From Megamonas hypermegale (GTDB lineage: Bacteria; Bacillota; Negativicutes; Selenomonadales; Selenomonadaceae), in contig DCFC01000029.1 in NCBI GenBank assembly GCA_002314325.1, forward strand, positions 1 through 56,219: DNA of 56,219 nt, given 5' to 3'. Shown one piece after another: positions 29,259 to 38,135 of the stretch. A model generated the notes under the pieces. That model was not told the DNA's origin. It did not search any database and worked only from the letters and a program-made list of their open reading frames with translations. Every line of letters starts with the position of its first letter. The stretch's first letter is position 1. Position numbers and translations under genes: made by a program.

Positions 29259-29978
29259 ATGGTAAAAGACAAATTAATCGTTGCGCTTGATTTCCATACG
29301 AAGGAAGACGCACTGGCGCTTGTAGACAGACTGGGCGACAGCGTGTCGTTTTACAAAGTCGGCATGGAGCTGTTCTATCGGGTCGGTTCTTCGATTATAG
29401 AAGAGCTGAAAAAGCGCGATAAAAAAATATTCTTGGATTTAAAGCTGCATGATATTCCCAATACGGTGGCGCAGGGGCTGTGCTCGCTTTTGTATCAGGG
29501 TGTGGATATCATGAATGTACATGCTTCCGGCGGATATACAATGATGAAAACGGCTGTTGACGCTGTGCGTGCCGAAGCGGCGAAAATGGGCATTGAACCG
29601 CCGAAAATCATTGCAGTGACAATTCTCACGAGTATCAATGAAGAGGATTGGAAAGGGCTCGGTCAAAGCGTTTCCATCAAAGACCAGGTAATCCGTCTGG
29701 CCAAACTGACGAAGCAGGCCGGTCTTGACGGTGTGGTGGCTTCGCCGCAGGAGGCGAAATTCATTCGCGAAGCGTGCGGCGAGGATTTTCTGATTATCAC
29801 GCCGGGCGTGCGTCCTGCCGGTGCTTCCGTTGATGACCAGAGCCGTATCGCCACTCCGGCAAAGGCGCTTGCCGACGGAGCGACGCATCTTGTCGTAGGC
29901 AGACCGATACGGGCGGCGCAAAATCCGGTGGAAGCCGCCGAAAATATACTGAAAGAAATGGAGAGTGCAATTAAATGA
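29259..29978 (+). CDS. pyrF: Orotidine 5'-phosphate decarboxylase
   Basis: A 239-residue OMP decarboxylase that makes UMP. The catalytic Asp-Lys-Asp motif is in FLDLKLHDIPNTV (about 59-71). The phosphate-binding end reads LVVGRPIRAAQNP (about 210-222). The length fits the type I bacterial family. It overlaps pyrE by 4 bases (ATGA). Confidence 0.97.
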   Translation: MVKDKLIVALDFHTKEDALALVDRLGDSVSFYKVGMELFYRVGSSIIEELKKRDKKIFLDLKLHDIPNTVAQGLCSLLYQGVDIMNVHASGGYTMMKTAVDAVRAEAAKMGIEPPKIIAVTILTSINEEDWKGLGQSVSIKDQVIRLAKLTKQAGLDGVVASPQEAKFIREACGEDFLIITPGVRPAGASVDDQSRIATPAKALADGATHLVVGRPIRAAQNPVEAAENILKEMESAIK

Positions 29979-30550
29979 CGGAACAGGAAGTAAAAGATTT
30001 ATTAATTAAAACGAATGCAATCATGGAAGGCCATTTTCTCTTGACATCCGGTCTGCACAGCCCGATGTACGTGGAAAAATTCAACGTATTGCAGCAGCCG
30101 AAATACACGGAACAGCTCTGCAAGGCATTGGCTGAATACTTTGCCGATAAAAACATCGATACGGTTGTAGGACCGATGACGGGTGGCATTCTGCTGGCGC
30201 ATGAAGTGGGCAAGGCGCTCGGCACGAGAGCTATTTTCACGGAACGCGTGGACGGAAAAATGACATTCCGCCGCGGTTTCAGCTTAAAACCGGGCGAACG
30301 CGTGGCTATCGTGGAAGATATCGTTACGACGGGCGGCTCTGTGCGTGAAGTCATCGACGTGGTGAAAGCGGAAGGTGCAATTCCTGTCGGCGTAGGTCTT
30401 TTAGTAGACCGCAGCGGCGGCAAAGCTACGTTTGAAGATGTACCGGCTCATGCCCTGCTGCATCTTGACGTAACGACCTATAAACCGGAAGATTGCCCGC
30501 TGTGTAAAAATGGTGTGCCGATGACGAAACGCGGCCGTACCGGTAAATAA
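29975..30550 (+). CDS. pyrE: Orotate phosphoribosyltransferase
   Basis: A 191-residue enzyme that adds PRPP to orotate. The PRPP loop VAIVEDIVTTGGS lies at about 109-121 and the flexible-loop segment FTERVDGKMTFRRGF at about 87-101. A C-terminal CPLCKNG motif marks the subgroup common in Clostridia and archaea-like PyrE rather than the E. coli form. It is translationally coupled to pyrF. The pyrK and pyrD genes that usually sit before pyrF in Firmicutes are absent here. Confidence 0.96.
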   Translation: MTEQEVKDLLIKTNAIMEGHFLLTSGLHSPMYVEKFNVLQQPKYTEQLCKALAEYFADKNIDTVVGPMTGGILLAHEVGKALGTRAIFTERVDGKMTFRRGFSLKPGERVAIVEDIVTTGGSVREVIDVVKAEGAIPVGVGLLVDRSGGKATFEDVPAHALLHLDVTTYKPEDCPLCKNGVPMTKRGRTGK

Positions 30551-30555
30551 TTTCC

Positions 30556-31230
30556 ATGAAAAAAGAGCAGTTAGAAAAAGTCCAAGCTGAAGTTTCGGCT
30601 TGGGCTTATTTAAATCAGTTATCGCCGATAGAAAAGAATTTCCGGCTGAAAATGCTCATGCGGGAAGAAGGCGACACTTTTCAGATATACAGCTATGAAA
30701 ATGAAGATTTAAAGCGCAGTGTAATGATTTATTACCATGAAGAAACGAAGGAATACAAGCTGATGATTACAATCGGGCTTACCCAGTTTTGCGCTATAGA
30801 ATATATTTCCGCTGATTTAGCGCAGCTGGAGAAAATTCTGCGGGAGCGTTTTGACAATCTTCTCGGCGATATATCTTCATTTAATGAAGACCATATGAGC
30901 ATTATTATTAAAGAAAAAAAAATCATGCAGTGGGATTATATTGACAAACTGTCGCAGGAAATCTGCGGATTTCGTCTGTTTATAAATCCGCGCGAGCCGG
31001 TGAAAGTAATCAACGGTTCGTATATTATTATTGATTACTGCGATTTTGCAGCGCAAAGTAATTTTATCATTTATTATAATGTTTTCCGCGATGAATTTTT
31101 CGGTGAAGCCAAAATTCACCGCATTCCGGAAATAACGTATGAATTTGACTCCTCGGAGCTGAAGGACTTAAGACTGAAATTGGAAGAGAAATTGGAAAAT
31201 ACGCTGAAACAGCTTCGAGCACGAATTTAA
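30556..31230 (+). CDS. Conserved hypothetical protein after pyrE
   Basis: A 224-residue protein I do not recognise. It has no signal peptide, membrane segment, cysteine motif or known catalytic signature. It is rich in Glu, Lys, Ile and Tyr. The pattern of alternating hydrophobic strands (for example KEYKLMITIGL and NFIIYYNVF) and an amphipathic C-terminal helix (about 198-222) suggests an alpha/beta soluble protein. Two similar halves (about 35-120 and 130-215) might be repeats of one fold. It begins 5 bases after pyrE and so is probably co-transcribed with the pyr genes. A role in pyrimidine metabolism is only suggested by position. Confidence 0.7.
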   Translation: MKKEQLEKVQAEVSAWAYLNQLSPIEKNFRLKMLMREEGDTFQIYSYENEDLKRSVMIYYHEETKEYKLMITIGLTQFCAIEYISADLAQLEKILRERFDNLLGDISSFNEDHMSIIIKEKKIMQWDYIDKLSQEICGFRLFINPREPVKVINGSYIIIDYCDFAAQSNFIIYYNVFRDEFFGEAKIHRIPEITYEFDSSELKDLRLKLEEKLENTLKQLRARI

Positions 31231-31261
31231 AATTTTATAATTTTATAAAGGAGAGGAATTT

Positions 31262-32524
31262 GTGGATTCTGCATTAATAACATTGGGTGTTCTGGCTGTG
31301 GCGGCTTTTTTCTTCGCGACGGAGATAATTCCGTTGGCAGTAACGGCGATGGGCGCTTCTATCGCTTTGGGACTTTTGGGCGTACTTACGCCGTCGCAGG
31401 TATTTTCCGGTCTGTCCAATTCAACAGTGGTTTTATTTGCCGGTATGTTTGTAATCGGCGCGGCAATGTTCCAGACGGGGCTGGCCCAGCAAATCGGTAT
31501 CAGAGTCGTAAAAAGCGCGGGTACTGATGAGAATAAGCTGATGGGGGCATTGATGATAATCACGGTCGCTCTGTCGTCCATATCGTCCAATACGGCGACG
31601 GTCGCCTGCCTTATGCCGGTCGTAATTCAAATCTGCGCCGCTGCAAAAATTCCTGTAGCGCGCCAGCTCATGGCGTTGGCGATTGCGGCGAACGTGGGTG
31701 GCACTATCACCATGATTGGTACGCCGCCGAATATTTTGATGAGCGCGACGCTCCAGGCTTCGGGGCTTGAGCCGTTCGGCTTTTTTGAATTTGCTTTTAT
31801 CGGTATTCCGCTGTCCGTTGCTGGTATAATTTACATGCTGACAATCGGCAAAAAGCTCTGTCCGGCAGGTCATATCGATAAAATCGAGGAAGAAGCCGAC
31901 GATAAGCCGAAGGATTACAAAAAGATGATAATCTGTGCGGCAATTTTGATTGCCGTAGTTTTCGGCATGGCTTTTGAAGGCTCTATCGGCGCACCTATGC
32001 ACATGGTGGCGGTAATCGGAGCGCTGGCGTGCGTACTCACGGGCTGTCTTACGGAAAAGCAGGCATATCGCGGCATTGACTGGGTAACGATTTTCCTGTT
32101 TGCCGGAATGCTGCCGCTGGCGGAAGCAATGGACAAATCGGGTGCAGGCAAACTGATTGCCGATTTTGTCGTCAGTCTTATGGGCGATAATCCTTCGCCG
32201 ATGATTATCGTTGTGGCGATGTTTATTCTCTCGTGCGGGCTTACGCAGTTCATGTCCAATACGGCGGCTGCGGCGCTGCTTGCACCAATCGGCATATCTA
32301 TTGCGCAGTCCATCGGAGCGTCGCCGTATCCTGTGCTCATGGCAATCGGCATTGCGGCATCGTGCGCATTCACGACACCGGTGGCGACTCCGCCGAATAC
32401 ATTGATACTCGTGCCGGGGCGCTTTAAATTTATGGATTACGTAAAAGTCGGCGTACCGCTCGTGTTCGTTTCACTTATTGTCTGCTGTATCGTAATTCCG
32501 TTTTTCTGGCCGTTTTATCCGTGA
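31262..32524 (+). CDS. SLC13/DASS-type anion permease
   Basis: A 420-residue polytopic membrane protein with about eleven hydrophobic segments in two homologous halves. The paired family motifs are SSNTATVACLMPV (about 102-114) in the first half and MSNTAAAALLAPIGI (about 328-342) in the second. Each is followed by a glycine/threonine-rich NPP-like loop (MIGTPPNIL and ATPPNTLIL). These mark sodium-coupled dicarboxylate, sulfate or related anion carriers. The substrate cannot be assigned. The GTG start follows GGAGAGG. It lies 31 bases after the unknown gene and may be the last gene of the pyr transcript. Confidence 0.85.
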   Translation: MDSALITLGVLAVAAFFFATEIIPLAVTAMGASIALGLLGVLTPSQVFSGLSNSTVVLFAGMFVIGAAMFQTGLAQQIGIRVVKSAGTDENKLMGALMIITVALSSISSNTATVACLMPVVIQICAAAKIPVARQLMALAIAANVGGTITMIGTPPNILMSATLQASGLEPFGFFEFAFIGIPLSVAGIIYMLTIGKKLCPAGHIDKIEEEADDKPKDYKKMIICAAILIAVVFGMAFEGSIGAPMHMVAVIGALACVLTGCLTEKQAYRGIDWVTIFLFAGMLPLAEAMDKSGAGKLIADFVVSLMGDNPSPMIIVVAMFILSCGLTQFMSNTAAAALLAPIGISIAQSIGASPYPVLMAIGIAASCAFTTPVATPPNTLILVPGRFKFMDYVKVGVPLVFVSLIVCCIVIPFFWPFYP

Positions 32525-32593
32525 TAATAATATATTGAAATATTGAAAGAAAGCTCACTGCAATTTTGTGGGTTCTTTGTCAAATGTTGGGGT

Positions 32594-32625
32594 AAAGGAT
32601 AGACATACTTATGTCTATCCTTTTT
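32594..32625 (+). terminator. Terminator after the SLC13 permease
   Basis: Perfect 14-bp arms, AAAGGATAGACATA and TATGTCTATCCTTT, run into TTTTT on the plus strand. Confidence 0.85.
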
Positions 32626-32703
32626 CTCTATTTGAGACAAATTATATTGTTATGGTGACTATATTTTAGCAAAAAAATGGATTTGTGCTTTTGGGGGCAA
32701 AAA

Positions 32704-32749
32704 AATAAATGTTGAAGTAAGAGAATTTTCTCTTACCCCAACATTTATT
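32704..32749 (-). terminator. Terminator of aspS
   Basis: A long stem with arms AATAAATGTTG and CAACATTTATT and an inner TAAGAGAA/TTCTCTTA is followed on the minus strand by seven T. It starts about 28 bases after the aspS stop. Confidence 0.82.
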
Positions 32750-32776
32750 ATAGAATCTTTTTTATTATGAAATCTG

Positions 32777-34579
32777 TTATTTACTTTCCGGTTTCTTCTT
32801 AGCAGCAACGGCTGTGCGGATGGAAAGTTCACGCAGCTGTTTTGCGTCTACTTCGGACGGAGCCTGTGTCATCAGGCAGCTTGCGCTCTGTGTTTTCGGG
32901 AACGGAATAACGTCGCGGATGGAAGCGCGTTTTGCCATGAGCATGATTAAACGGTCAAGACCGAAAGCAAGTCCGCCGTGCGGAGGAGTGCCGTACTTGA
33001 ACGCATCAAGCATGAAGCCGAATTTTTCATGCGCTTCTTCCGGCGTAAGACCAATTGCTTCAAATACTTTTTCCTGTGTATCGCTGTTATAGATACGCAG
33101 GCTGCCGCCGCCGACTTCGACGCCGTTTAAGACCATATCGTACGCTTTCGCTTTTACGCGGCCCGGGTCGGAGAGCAGATACTGCACATCTTCATCGCGC
33201 GGAGCGGTGAACGGATGGTGCATAGCTTTCCAGCGTTTGTTTTCTTCATCGTATTCAAACATCGGGAAGTCAACAACCCAGAGGAATTTGTATTCGTTTT
33301 CGTTAATAAGACCGCGGCGGCGACCCATTTCCAGACGCAGTTCGCCGAGAGCTTGTGCTACTACGAGCGGTTTGTCCGCAACTACGAGCAGCAGGTCGCC
33401 CGTTTTAGCATTTGTTGCTTCTTTAATCTGCTGGAATGTTTCTTCGCTGTAGAATTTTTTGAACGGAGATTTGATTTCTTTTTCCGTGTATTGAATCCAG
33501 GCAAGACCCTTAGCGCCGTATCTCTGCGCATATTCTACAAGGCCGTCCAGTTCGCGGCGCGGAATGTTGGCATAGCCGTCAACTTTGATGACTTTTACCT
33601 GTCCGCCGTTATCGAGAACGGATTTGAACACTTTGAAATCGGAGCCTTTTACGTATTCAGAGATATCCATAAGTTCCATGCCGAAACGGATATCCGGTTT
33701 ATCGGAGCCGTATCTTTCCATTGCTTCGTCCCAAGTCATGCGGAGAAACGGAGCCTGTACTTTTTCGCCGATAGTTTCAAAAATCGTCTGCATCAAGCCT
33801 TCCATCAGCGTCAGGATATATTCCTGGTCAACGAAGGACATTTCAATATCGAGCTGAGTAAATTCCGGCTGGCGGTCGGCGCGCAAATCTTCATCACGGA
33901 AGCAGCGTACAATCTGGAAGTATTTTTCATAGCCTGCAACCATTAAAAGCTGTTTGAAAATCTGCGGAGACTGCGGCAGAGCGTAGAATTTGCCCGGATT
34001 TACGCGGCTCGGAACGAGATAATCGCGCGCACCTTCCGGCGTGCTTTTCGTGAGCATCGGTGTTTCAATTTCCAGAAAACCGTGTTTGTCCATATAATCG
34101 CGCATTAATTTTGCTACGCGGTGGCGCAGCATGATATTTTTCTGCATTTCCGGACGGCGCAAATCGAGATAACGGTATTTCAAGCGTACGTTTTCATCAA
34201 CGTCGACACCGTCCTGAATGTAAAACGGCGGCGTCATCGCTTTATTTAAAATGCGCAGTTCTTCAGCGTAAATTTCAATTTCGCCCGTTTCCATATTCGG
34301 GTTGATTGTTTCTTTATCGCGCAGGCAGACTTTACCGCGTACAGCAACTACGAATTCGGAGCGCAGTGATTCTGCTTTCGGGAACTGGTCTGCACCGATT
34401 TTATCTTCAGCAAAAACGAGCTGTACCAGACCGCTTCTGTCGCGTAAATCAATAAAAATAAGTCCACCATGGTCACGGCGGTGCGATACCCAGCCGCATA
34501 CTACAACTTCCTGACCTTCATTCTGAGCACGAAGCTCACCACAATGGTGCGTTCTTTTCATACCTTCCATTGTTTCCAT
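32777..34579 (-). CDS. aspS: Aspartyl-tRNA synthetase
   Basis: A 600-residue class IIb synthetase of the bacterial type. It has an N-terminal OB anticodon-binding domain (about 15-115, VVCGWVSHRRDHGGLIFIDL), catalytic motif 2 around FRDEDLRADRQPEFTQLD (about 218-235), a GAD insertion domain (about 290-410) and motif 3 GLAFGLDRLIML (about 543-554). The length is standard. It follows hisS after a 67-base gap with no T-box structure. Whether it also charges tRNA-Asn cannot be judged here. Confidence 0.97.
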   Translation of the reverse strand: METMEGMKRTHHCGELRAQNEGQEVVVCGWVSHRRDHGGLIFIDLRDRSGLVQLVFAEDKIGADQFPKAESLRSEFVVAVRGKVCLRDKETINPNMETGEIEIYAEELRILNKAMTPPFYIQDGVDVDENVRLKYRYLDLRRPEMQKNIMLRHRVAKLMRDYMDKHGFLEIETPMLTKSTPEGARDYLVPSRVNPGKFYALPQSPQIFKQLLMVAGYEKYFQIVRCFRDEDLRADRQPEFTQLDIEMSFVDQEYILTLMEGLMQTIFETIGEKVQAPFLRMTWDEAMERYGSDKPDIRFGMELMDISEYVKGSDFKVFKSVLDNGGQVKVIKVDGYANIPRRELDGLVEYAQRYGAKGLAWIQYTEKEIKSPFKKFYSEETFQQIKEATNAKTGDLLLVVADKPLVVAQALGELRLEMGRRRGLINENEYKFLWVVDFPMFEYDEENKRWKAMHHPFTAPRDEDVQYLLSDPGRVKAKAYDMVLNGVEVGGGSLRIYNSDTQEKVFEAIGLTPEEAHEKFGFMLDAFKYGTPPHGGLAFGLDRLIMLMAKRASIRDVIPFPKTQSASCLMTQAPSEVDAKQLRELSIRTAVAAKKKPESK

Positions 34580-34646
34580 TTGTAAAATTCCACCTCAATA
34601 ATTATTTGTTTAGATATTAATCCCTTGTTTGCAAGAGAAAGACTGT

Positions 34647-35912
34647 TTATTTAGAGCATTTTTCCTTGAGTGTATCAAGCAGCGCTTCCAGCGAAACAGT
34701 TTCCTGCGTGCTGTCTGCCATATCCTTTACAACAGCACTATTTGATTGTAACTCATTTTCACCCAAAATAACAGCAATTTTTGCATTTGCCTTGTTGGCC
34801 TGCTTCATCTGCGCTTTCATGCTGCGTCCGGCGTAATCCATAGCCGCTTTAAAGCCCGCTTTGCGCAGAGTCGTCAATATTTCAAAAGCTTTCGCCTGTA
34901 CGCCGTCGCCGAGTGCTACGATGAAAACATCCGTATCGTATACCGTTTCCGGCAGCAAATTCTGCATTTCCAGCGCGAGCAGCACACGTTCCAGCCCTGT
35001 GGCAAATCCTACGGCAGGAGTCGGCTTGCCGCCGCATTCCTCAATCAGACCGTCATAGCGGCCGCCGCCGAGTACGGCACTTTGTGCGCCGAGCGGAATG
35101 TATTTCAGTTCAAACGCCGTTTTCGTATAATAATCGAGACCGCGCACGAGGCTCGGGTCAAGTTCAAACTCGATACCGGCTGCTGTCAGAAAATCCTGCA
35201 CTTTATGGAAATGCTCATTACATTCATCGCACAGACAGTCTGTAATCGCCGGTGCATTTTCCGCCAGCTTTTTGCATTTTTCATTTTTGCAGTCCAAAAG
35301 ACGCATCGGATTTCGGTCGTAGCGCGACTGACAGTCTTCACACATTTCACCGATTACCGGACGGAAGAATTCCTGCAATTTCTGACGGTAAACCGGACGG
35401 CATTTCGGGCAGCCTACGGAGTTCAGCAGTAATTTGATATCCTTTAATCCTAAATCCTGCAAAAACTGCACGGCCAGCGAAATGATTTCCGCATCCACCG
35501 CCGGATTGGCTTCGCCGAGCGCTTCCACGCCGAACTGATGAAACTCGCGGTAACGGCCCGCCTGCGGACGGTCATATCGGAACATGGAGCCGATATAGAA
35601 CAGTTTGCACAAATTCGTATCGGCATACAGTTTATTTTCCAAATAGGAACGCACAGCTGCAGCCGTATTTTCCGGACGGAGCGTAATGCTTCTGTTGCCT
35701 CGGTCCGTGAATGTGTACATTTCCTTTTCCACCACGTCGGTCGTTTCGCCTATGCCGCGCTGGAACAGTTCCGTATGTTCAAATATCGGCGTTCTGATTT
35801 CACGGTAGCCGAATTGACCGCATAATTTTCTGATTAAATTTTCCAGATAAAGCCAGTTGCCGACTTTATCAGGGAGTATGTCGCGGGTTCCGCGAGGAGC
35901 CTTTGTCAACAT
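34647..35912 (-). CDS. hisS: Histidyl-tRNA synthetase
   Basis: A 421-residue class II synthetase. Motif 2 is FRYDRPQAGRYREFHQFGVE (about 112-131). The His-specific signature LVRGLDYYTKTAFE lies near 258-271, and motif 3 GFATGLERVLLAL near 302-314. The C-terminal anticodon domain covers about 330-415. A cysteine-rich stretch (CPKC, CEDC, CKNEKC, CDEC at about 168-228) sits in the insertion domain and may bind zinc, as in some Firmicute HisRS. It lies 17 bases after hemZ and precedes aspS, the usual pairing. Confidence 0.97.
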   Translation of the reverse strand: MLTKAPRGTRDILPDKVGNWLYLENLIRKLCGQFGYREIRTPIFEHTELFQRGIGETTDVVEKEMYTFTDRGNRSITLRPENTAAAVRSYLENKLYADTNLCKLFYIGSMFRYDRPQAGRYREFHQFGVEALGEANPAVDAEIISLAVQFLQDLGLKDIKLLLNSVGCPKCRPVYRQKLQEFFRPVIGEMCEDCQSRYDRNPMRLLDCKNEKCKKLAENAPAITDCLCDECNEHFHKVQDFLTAAGIEFELDPSLVRGLDYYTKTAFELKYIPLGAQSAVLGGGRYDGLIEECGGKPTPAVGFATGLERVLLALEMQNLLPETVYDTDVFIVALGDGVQAKAFEILTTLRKAGFKAAMDYAGRSMKAQMKQANKANAKIAVILGENELQSNSAVVKDMADSTQETVSLEALLDTLKEKCSK

Positions 35913-35929
35913 AAAAAAATCACCTCAAA

Positions 35930-37414
35930 TTAACCGCCGTACGTTTCTTTCAATAATAAAGCCCGACGGTCGATATATTTATCTATACTGTTTAAATAAG
36001 TGTGCAAGTCCTTCGCATTGAACGAAGTCTGCAATCTTTTGCCCGGATACGTTATCTTGCTGGTGGCCGCACCACCGACGCCCAAAATCGTCTGCCGCTC
36101 GCCCATAATCTGGATATTGTAGATACCCTCACTGCCTTTTTTGCTGTAGCCCACATTTTCCAGCTGACCGCTCATGTAGCCCTGACGGTAGATATAATAC
36201 GGGATAAGCCCGTAGTCGGCAACACCTTTCGTCATTATCGCCGCCATGTTCTGCACCGTATCATCATCCGGCAGCACGATATCGTCTTTAATGAGTTTCA
36301 GCTCGGAGCCTTTTTTCAAAGCGAGCGCATGGAGCGTAATATCATCCGGCCGCAAATCAATAACCTTGTCAATCGTATCACGCGCATCGTTTTCGTTTTC
36401 TCCCGGCAGACCGATTATCAAATCGGTGTTGATATGATTAATTCCTGCCTGACGCACATCCTTAAATGCACGGATAATGTCAGCGGCGCAATGTCTGCGT
36501 CCGATTAGACGGAGTGTTCTGTCCTGCATCGTCTGCGGATTGACGCTCACCCTGTCAGCGCCGTATTTTACGATGGATTTCGCCTTCGCCAGATTTATCG
36601 AATCCGGTCTGCCAGCTTCTACGGTGAATTCCTCTAAACAATCGCCTTTAAAAGTTTTGGCGACGAGTGCCAATAAATCATCAAAATCATTTTCACTGAG
36701 ACTGGTCGGCGTGCCGCCGCCCACGTAAATGCTCTGTACCTTGAAATCGTACTCGTCAATCAGCGCTTTTATTCTGCCTATTTCATACGTGAGTGTTTTC
36801 AAGTATTGCGCCGTAATGTCGCGGCTCGGCAATATGCTGGACGGAAATGAGCAGTACAGGCAGCGCGACGGACAGAACGGTATGCCTACGTATACGCTTA
36901 TAAGACGCGGGTCAGCCGCTTTTGCCAGAAACGGCAGTTGCAGATACGCTATATCCGTAATCAGTTCAGCTTTCGGCTGCGTTACCTCATAGTCGTTTTT
37001 CAGACGGGCGATTAATTCCGCGCGGTTCAAGCCGTTTTCCATAAAGCGGTGCACGATTTTCGTCGGCCTTACACCGTGCAGTATGCCCCACGGTGCGGTT
37101 TTCATCTGCAAATCTTCGCAGAAAATATGGTATAAATTCAATTTTATCAGGCGGTTAATACCCGCTTTCAAACTTTCATCCGCATGCAGAAATCCAATGC
37201 GCCGGAACGAAACCGCTGCATCGCCCTTATGCAGCGACAAAACCGTCTTGACGCATCTATTATCTTCCGATACGTCATTGACGATTTCCAGCCTGTCATA
37301 ATCGGCGCAGTCATTATTTTCGTCTATATTGACTTTAAACAGCACGAGTATTTCCTTGACTATCTTTACAATAATCTCACGTGTGCTGTTCAAATAGAAA
37401 GATTTAACTATCAC
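35930..37414 (-). CDS. hemZ: HemZ-type radical SAM coproporphyrinogen dehydrogenase-like protein
   Basis: A 494-residue radical SAM enzyme with the cluster motif CPSRCLYC (Cys 181, 185, 188) in YVGIPFCPSRCLYCSF. A GGGTPTSL SAM-binding motif lies near 240-247, and a HemN-like C-terminal part follows. The about 170-residue N-terminal extension is typical of HemZ rather than HemN or HemW. HemZ is named for oxygen-independent heme synthesis, but its reaction is less certain than HemN's. The GTG start overlaps the fur stop as GTGA, so the two are coupled. That fits iron-responsive control, although no Fur box was identified. Confidence 0.9.
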   Translation of the reverse strand: MIVKSFYLNSTREIIVKIVKEILVLFKVNIDENNDCADYDRLEIVNDVSEDNRCVKTVLSLHKGDAAVSFRRIGFLHADESLKAGINRLIKLNLYHIFCEDLQMKTAPWGILHGVRPTKIVHRFMENGLNRAELIARLKNDYEVTQPKAELITDIAYLQLPFLAKAADPRLISVYVGIPFCPSRCLYCSFPSSILPSRDITAQYLKTLTYEIGRIKALIDEYDFKVQSIYVGGGTPTSLSENDFDDLLALVAKTFKGDCLEEFTVEAGRPDSINLAKAKSIVKYGADRVSVNPQTMQDRTLRLIGRRHCAADIIRAFKDVRQAGINHINTDLIIGLPGENENDARDTIDKVIDLRPDDITLHALALKKGSELKLIKDDIVLPDDDTVQNMAAIMTKGVADYGLIPYYIYRQGYMSGQLENVGYSKKGSEGIYNIQIMGERQTILGVGGAATSKITYPGKRLQTSFNAKDLHTYLNSIDKYIDRRALLLKETYGG

Positions 37415-37875
37415 GATTTACCTTCACGCTTTTTCTGACATTCCTTACAGTAACCGAAGAATTTCAGCTGATGGTCGATAATCTGAAACTCGCATTTGTC
37501 GGCGATTTTTTCTTCCAAATCGCCCAAAAGGTCATCCGTAAATTCCATTACCTTGCCGCATTCCACGCAAATTAAATGGTGGTGCTGATGTTCATTCGGG
37601 CTTGCTTCATTCAGCTCATAGCGGCGGCAGCCGTCGCCGAAATCAAGCGAATTTAAAATATTCAGTTCCGTTAACAGTTCCAGGCTGCGATATACCGTAG
37701 CCAGACCGATTTCAAATTTATTTTCTTTTAAAATGAAATGCACGTCTTCCGCGCTGAGATGCTGTCCCGGTCTGTCTATGAAAATCTGCAAAACCGTCTT
37801 GCGCTGCGGTGTCAGTTTATACTGCGGACCTGCAAGCTTGCGCTTCAAATCCTCCATAGTTATTTTAACAGGCAC
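37411..37875 (-). CDS. fur: Fur-family metal-responsive repressor
   Basis: A 154-residue Fur superfamily regulator. An N-terminal winged helix (about 10-80, with YKLTPQRKTVLQIF and IGLATVYRSLELL) precedes a dimerisation domain. The structural zinc site has two CxxC pairs (CVEC, CKEC), and the His-rich metal sensor region reads EHQHHHLICVECG. GTG at 37875 is chosen because TAAGGAGG ends 8 bases upstream; a longer frame exists to 37929 but runs through the promoter. Fur, PerR and Zur cannot be separated by eye. It is the first gene of the fur-hemZ-hisS-aspS unit. Confidence 0.92.
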   Translation of the reverse strand: MPVKITMEDLKRKLAGPQYKLTPQRKTVLQIFIDRPGQHLSAEDVHFILKENKFEIGLATVYRSLELLTELNILNSLDFGDGCRRYELNEASPNEHQHHHLICVECGKVMEFTDDLLGDLEEKIADKCEFQIIDHQLKFFGYCKECQKKREGKS

Positions 37876-37919
37876 AGTAATAGCCTCCTTATCAATATAT
37901 TTAGCTCTCAAATATATAT

Positions 37920-37948
37920 ATTTTAACAAAAATATATTGTCATTACAA
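37920..37948 (-). promoter_or_regulatory. Promoter of the fur-hemZ unit
   Basis: On the minus strand TTGTAA (37943-37948), 17 bases, then TAAAAT (37920-37925). The surrounding sequence is very AT-rich, and no clear Fur or PerR operator was recognised. Confidence 0.6.
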
Positions 37949-38062
37949 AGCTTTTAACAAATTCTTTCATTATTATATCATTTAGACCGCGTTTTTGTCT
38001 AAACAATAGAGTTTTCATTATACTATATCAGCAAGAAAATAAAAAGAGAACGCCTTAACATA

Positions 38063-38108
38063 AAAATAGCTTTTCGTTACAAAATACACTGTAGCGAAAA
38101 GCTATTTT
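38063..38108 (-). terminator. Terminator of ilvE
   Basis: Long arms, AAAATAGCTTTTCGTTAC and GTAGCGAAAAGCTATTTT, enclose a 10-base loop 28 bases after the ilvE stop. It runs into a T-rich tail on the minus strand. Confidence 0.85.
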
Positions 38109-38135
38109 ATTTACTTAAATGTCTATTTGTCGAAA

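Larger units (their letters stand above)
32570..32763. mobile_element. IS-end-like remnant with facing inverted repeats
   Basis: A left end at 32570-32595 (GGTTCTTTGTC then AAATGTTGGGGTAA) and a right end at about 32733-32763 on the other strand (GATTCTATAAT then AAATGTTGGGGTAA) are inverted repeats, 20 of 25 positions alike, about 190 bases apart. No transposase lies between. The ends resemble, from memory, those of ISL3-family elements, so this could be a MITE or deletion remnant. Two hairpins inside it have been used as gene-end terminators. Confidence 0.6.

Noticed and set aside
34580..34646. Possible T-box riboswitch upstream of aspS or hisS
   Set aside because: Both gaps are too short (67 and 17 bases) and show no T-box sequence or terminator/antiterminator pair.
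37876..37929. Longer fur reading frame starting at 37929
   Set aside because: The extension covers the ribosome site and reaches the promoter -10 box; GTG at 37875 has TAAGGAGG at ideal spacing.
37926..37990. A Fur or PerR box in the AT-rich region before fur
   Set aside because: Several AT palindromes can be drawn, but none matches a consensus well enough to separate from background.
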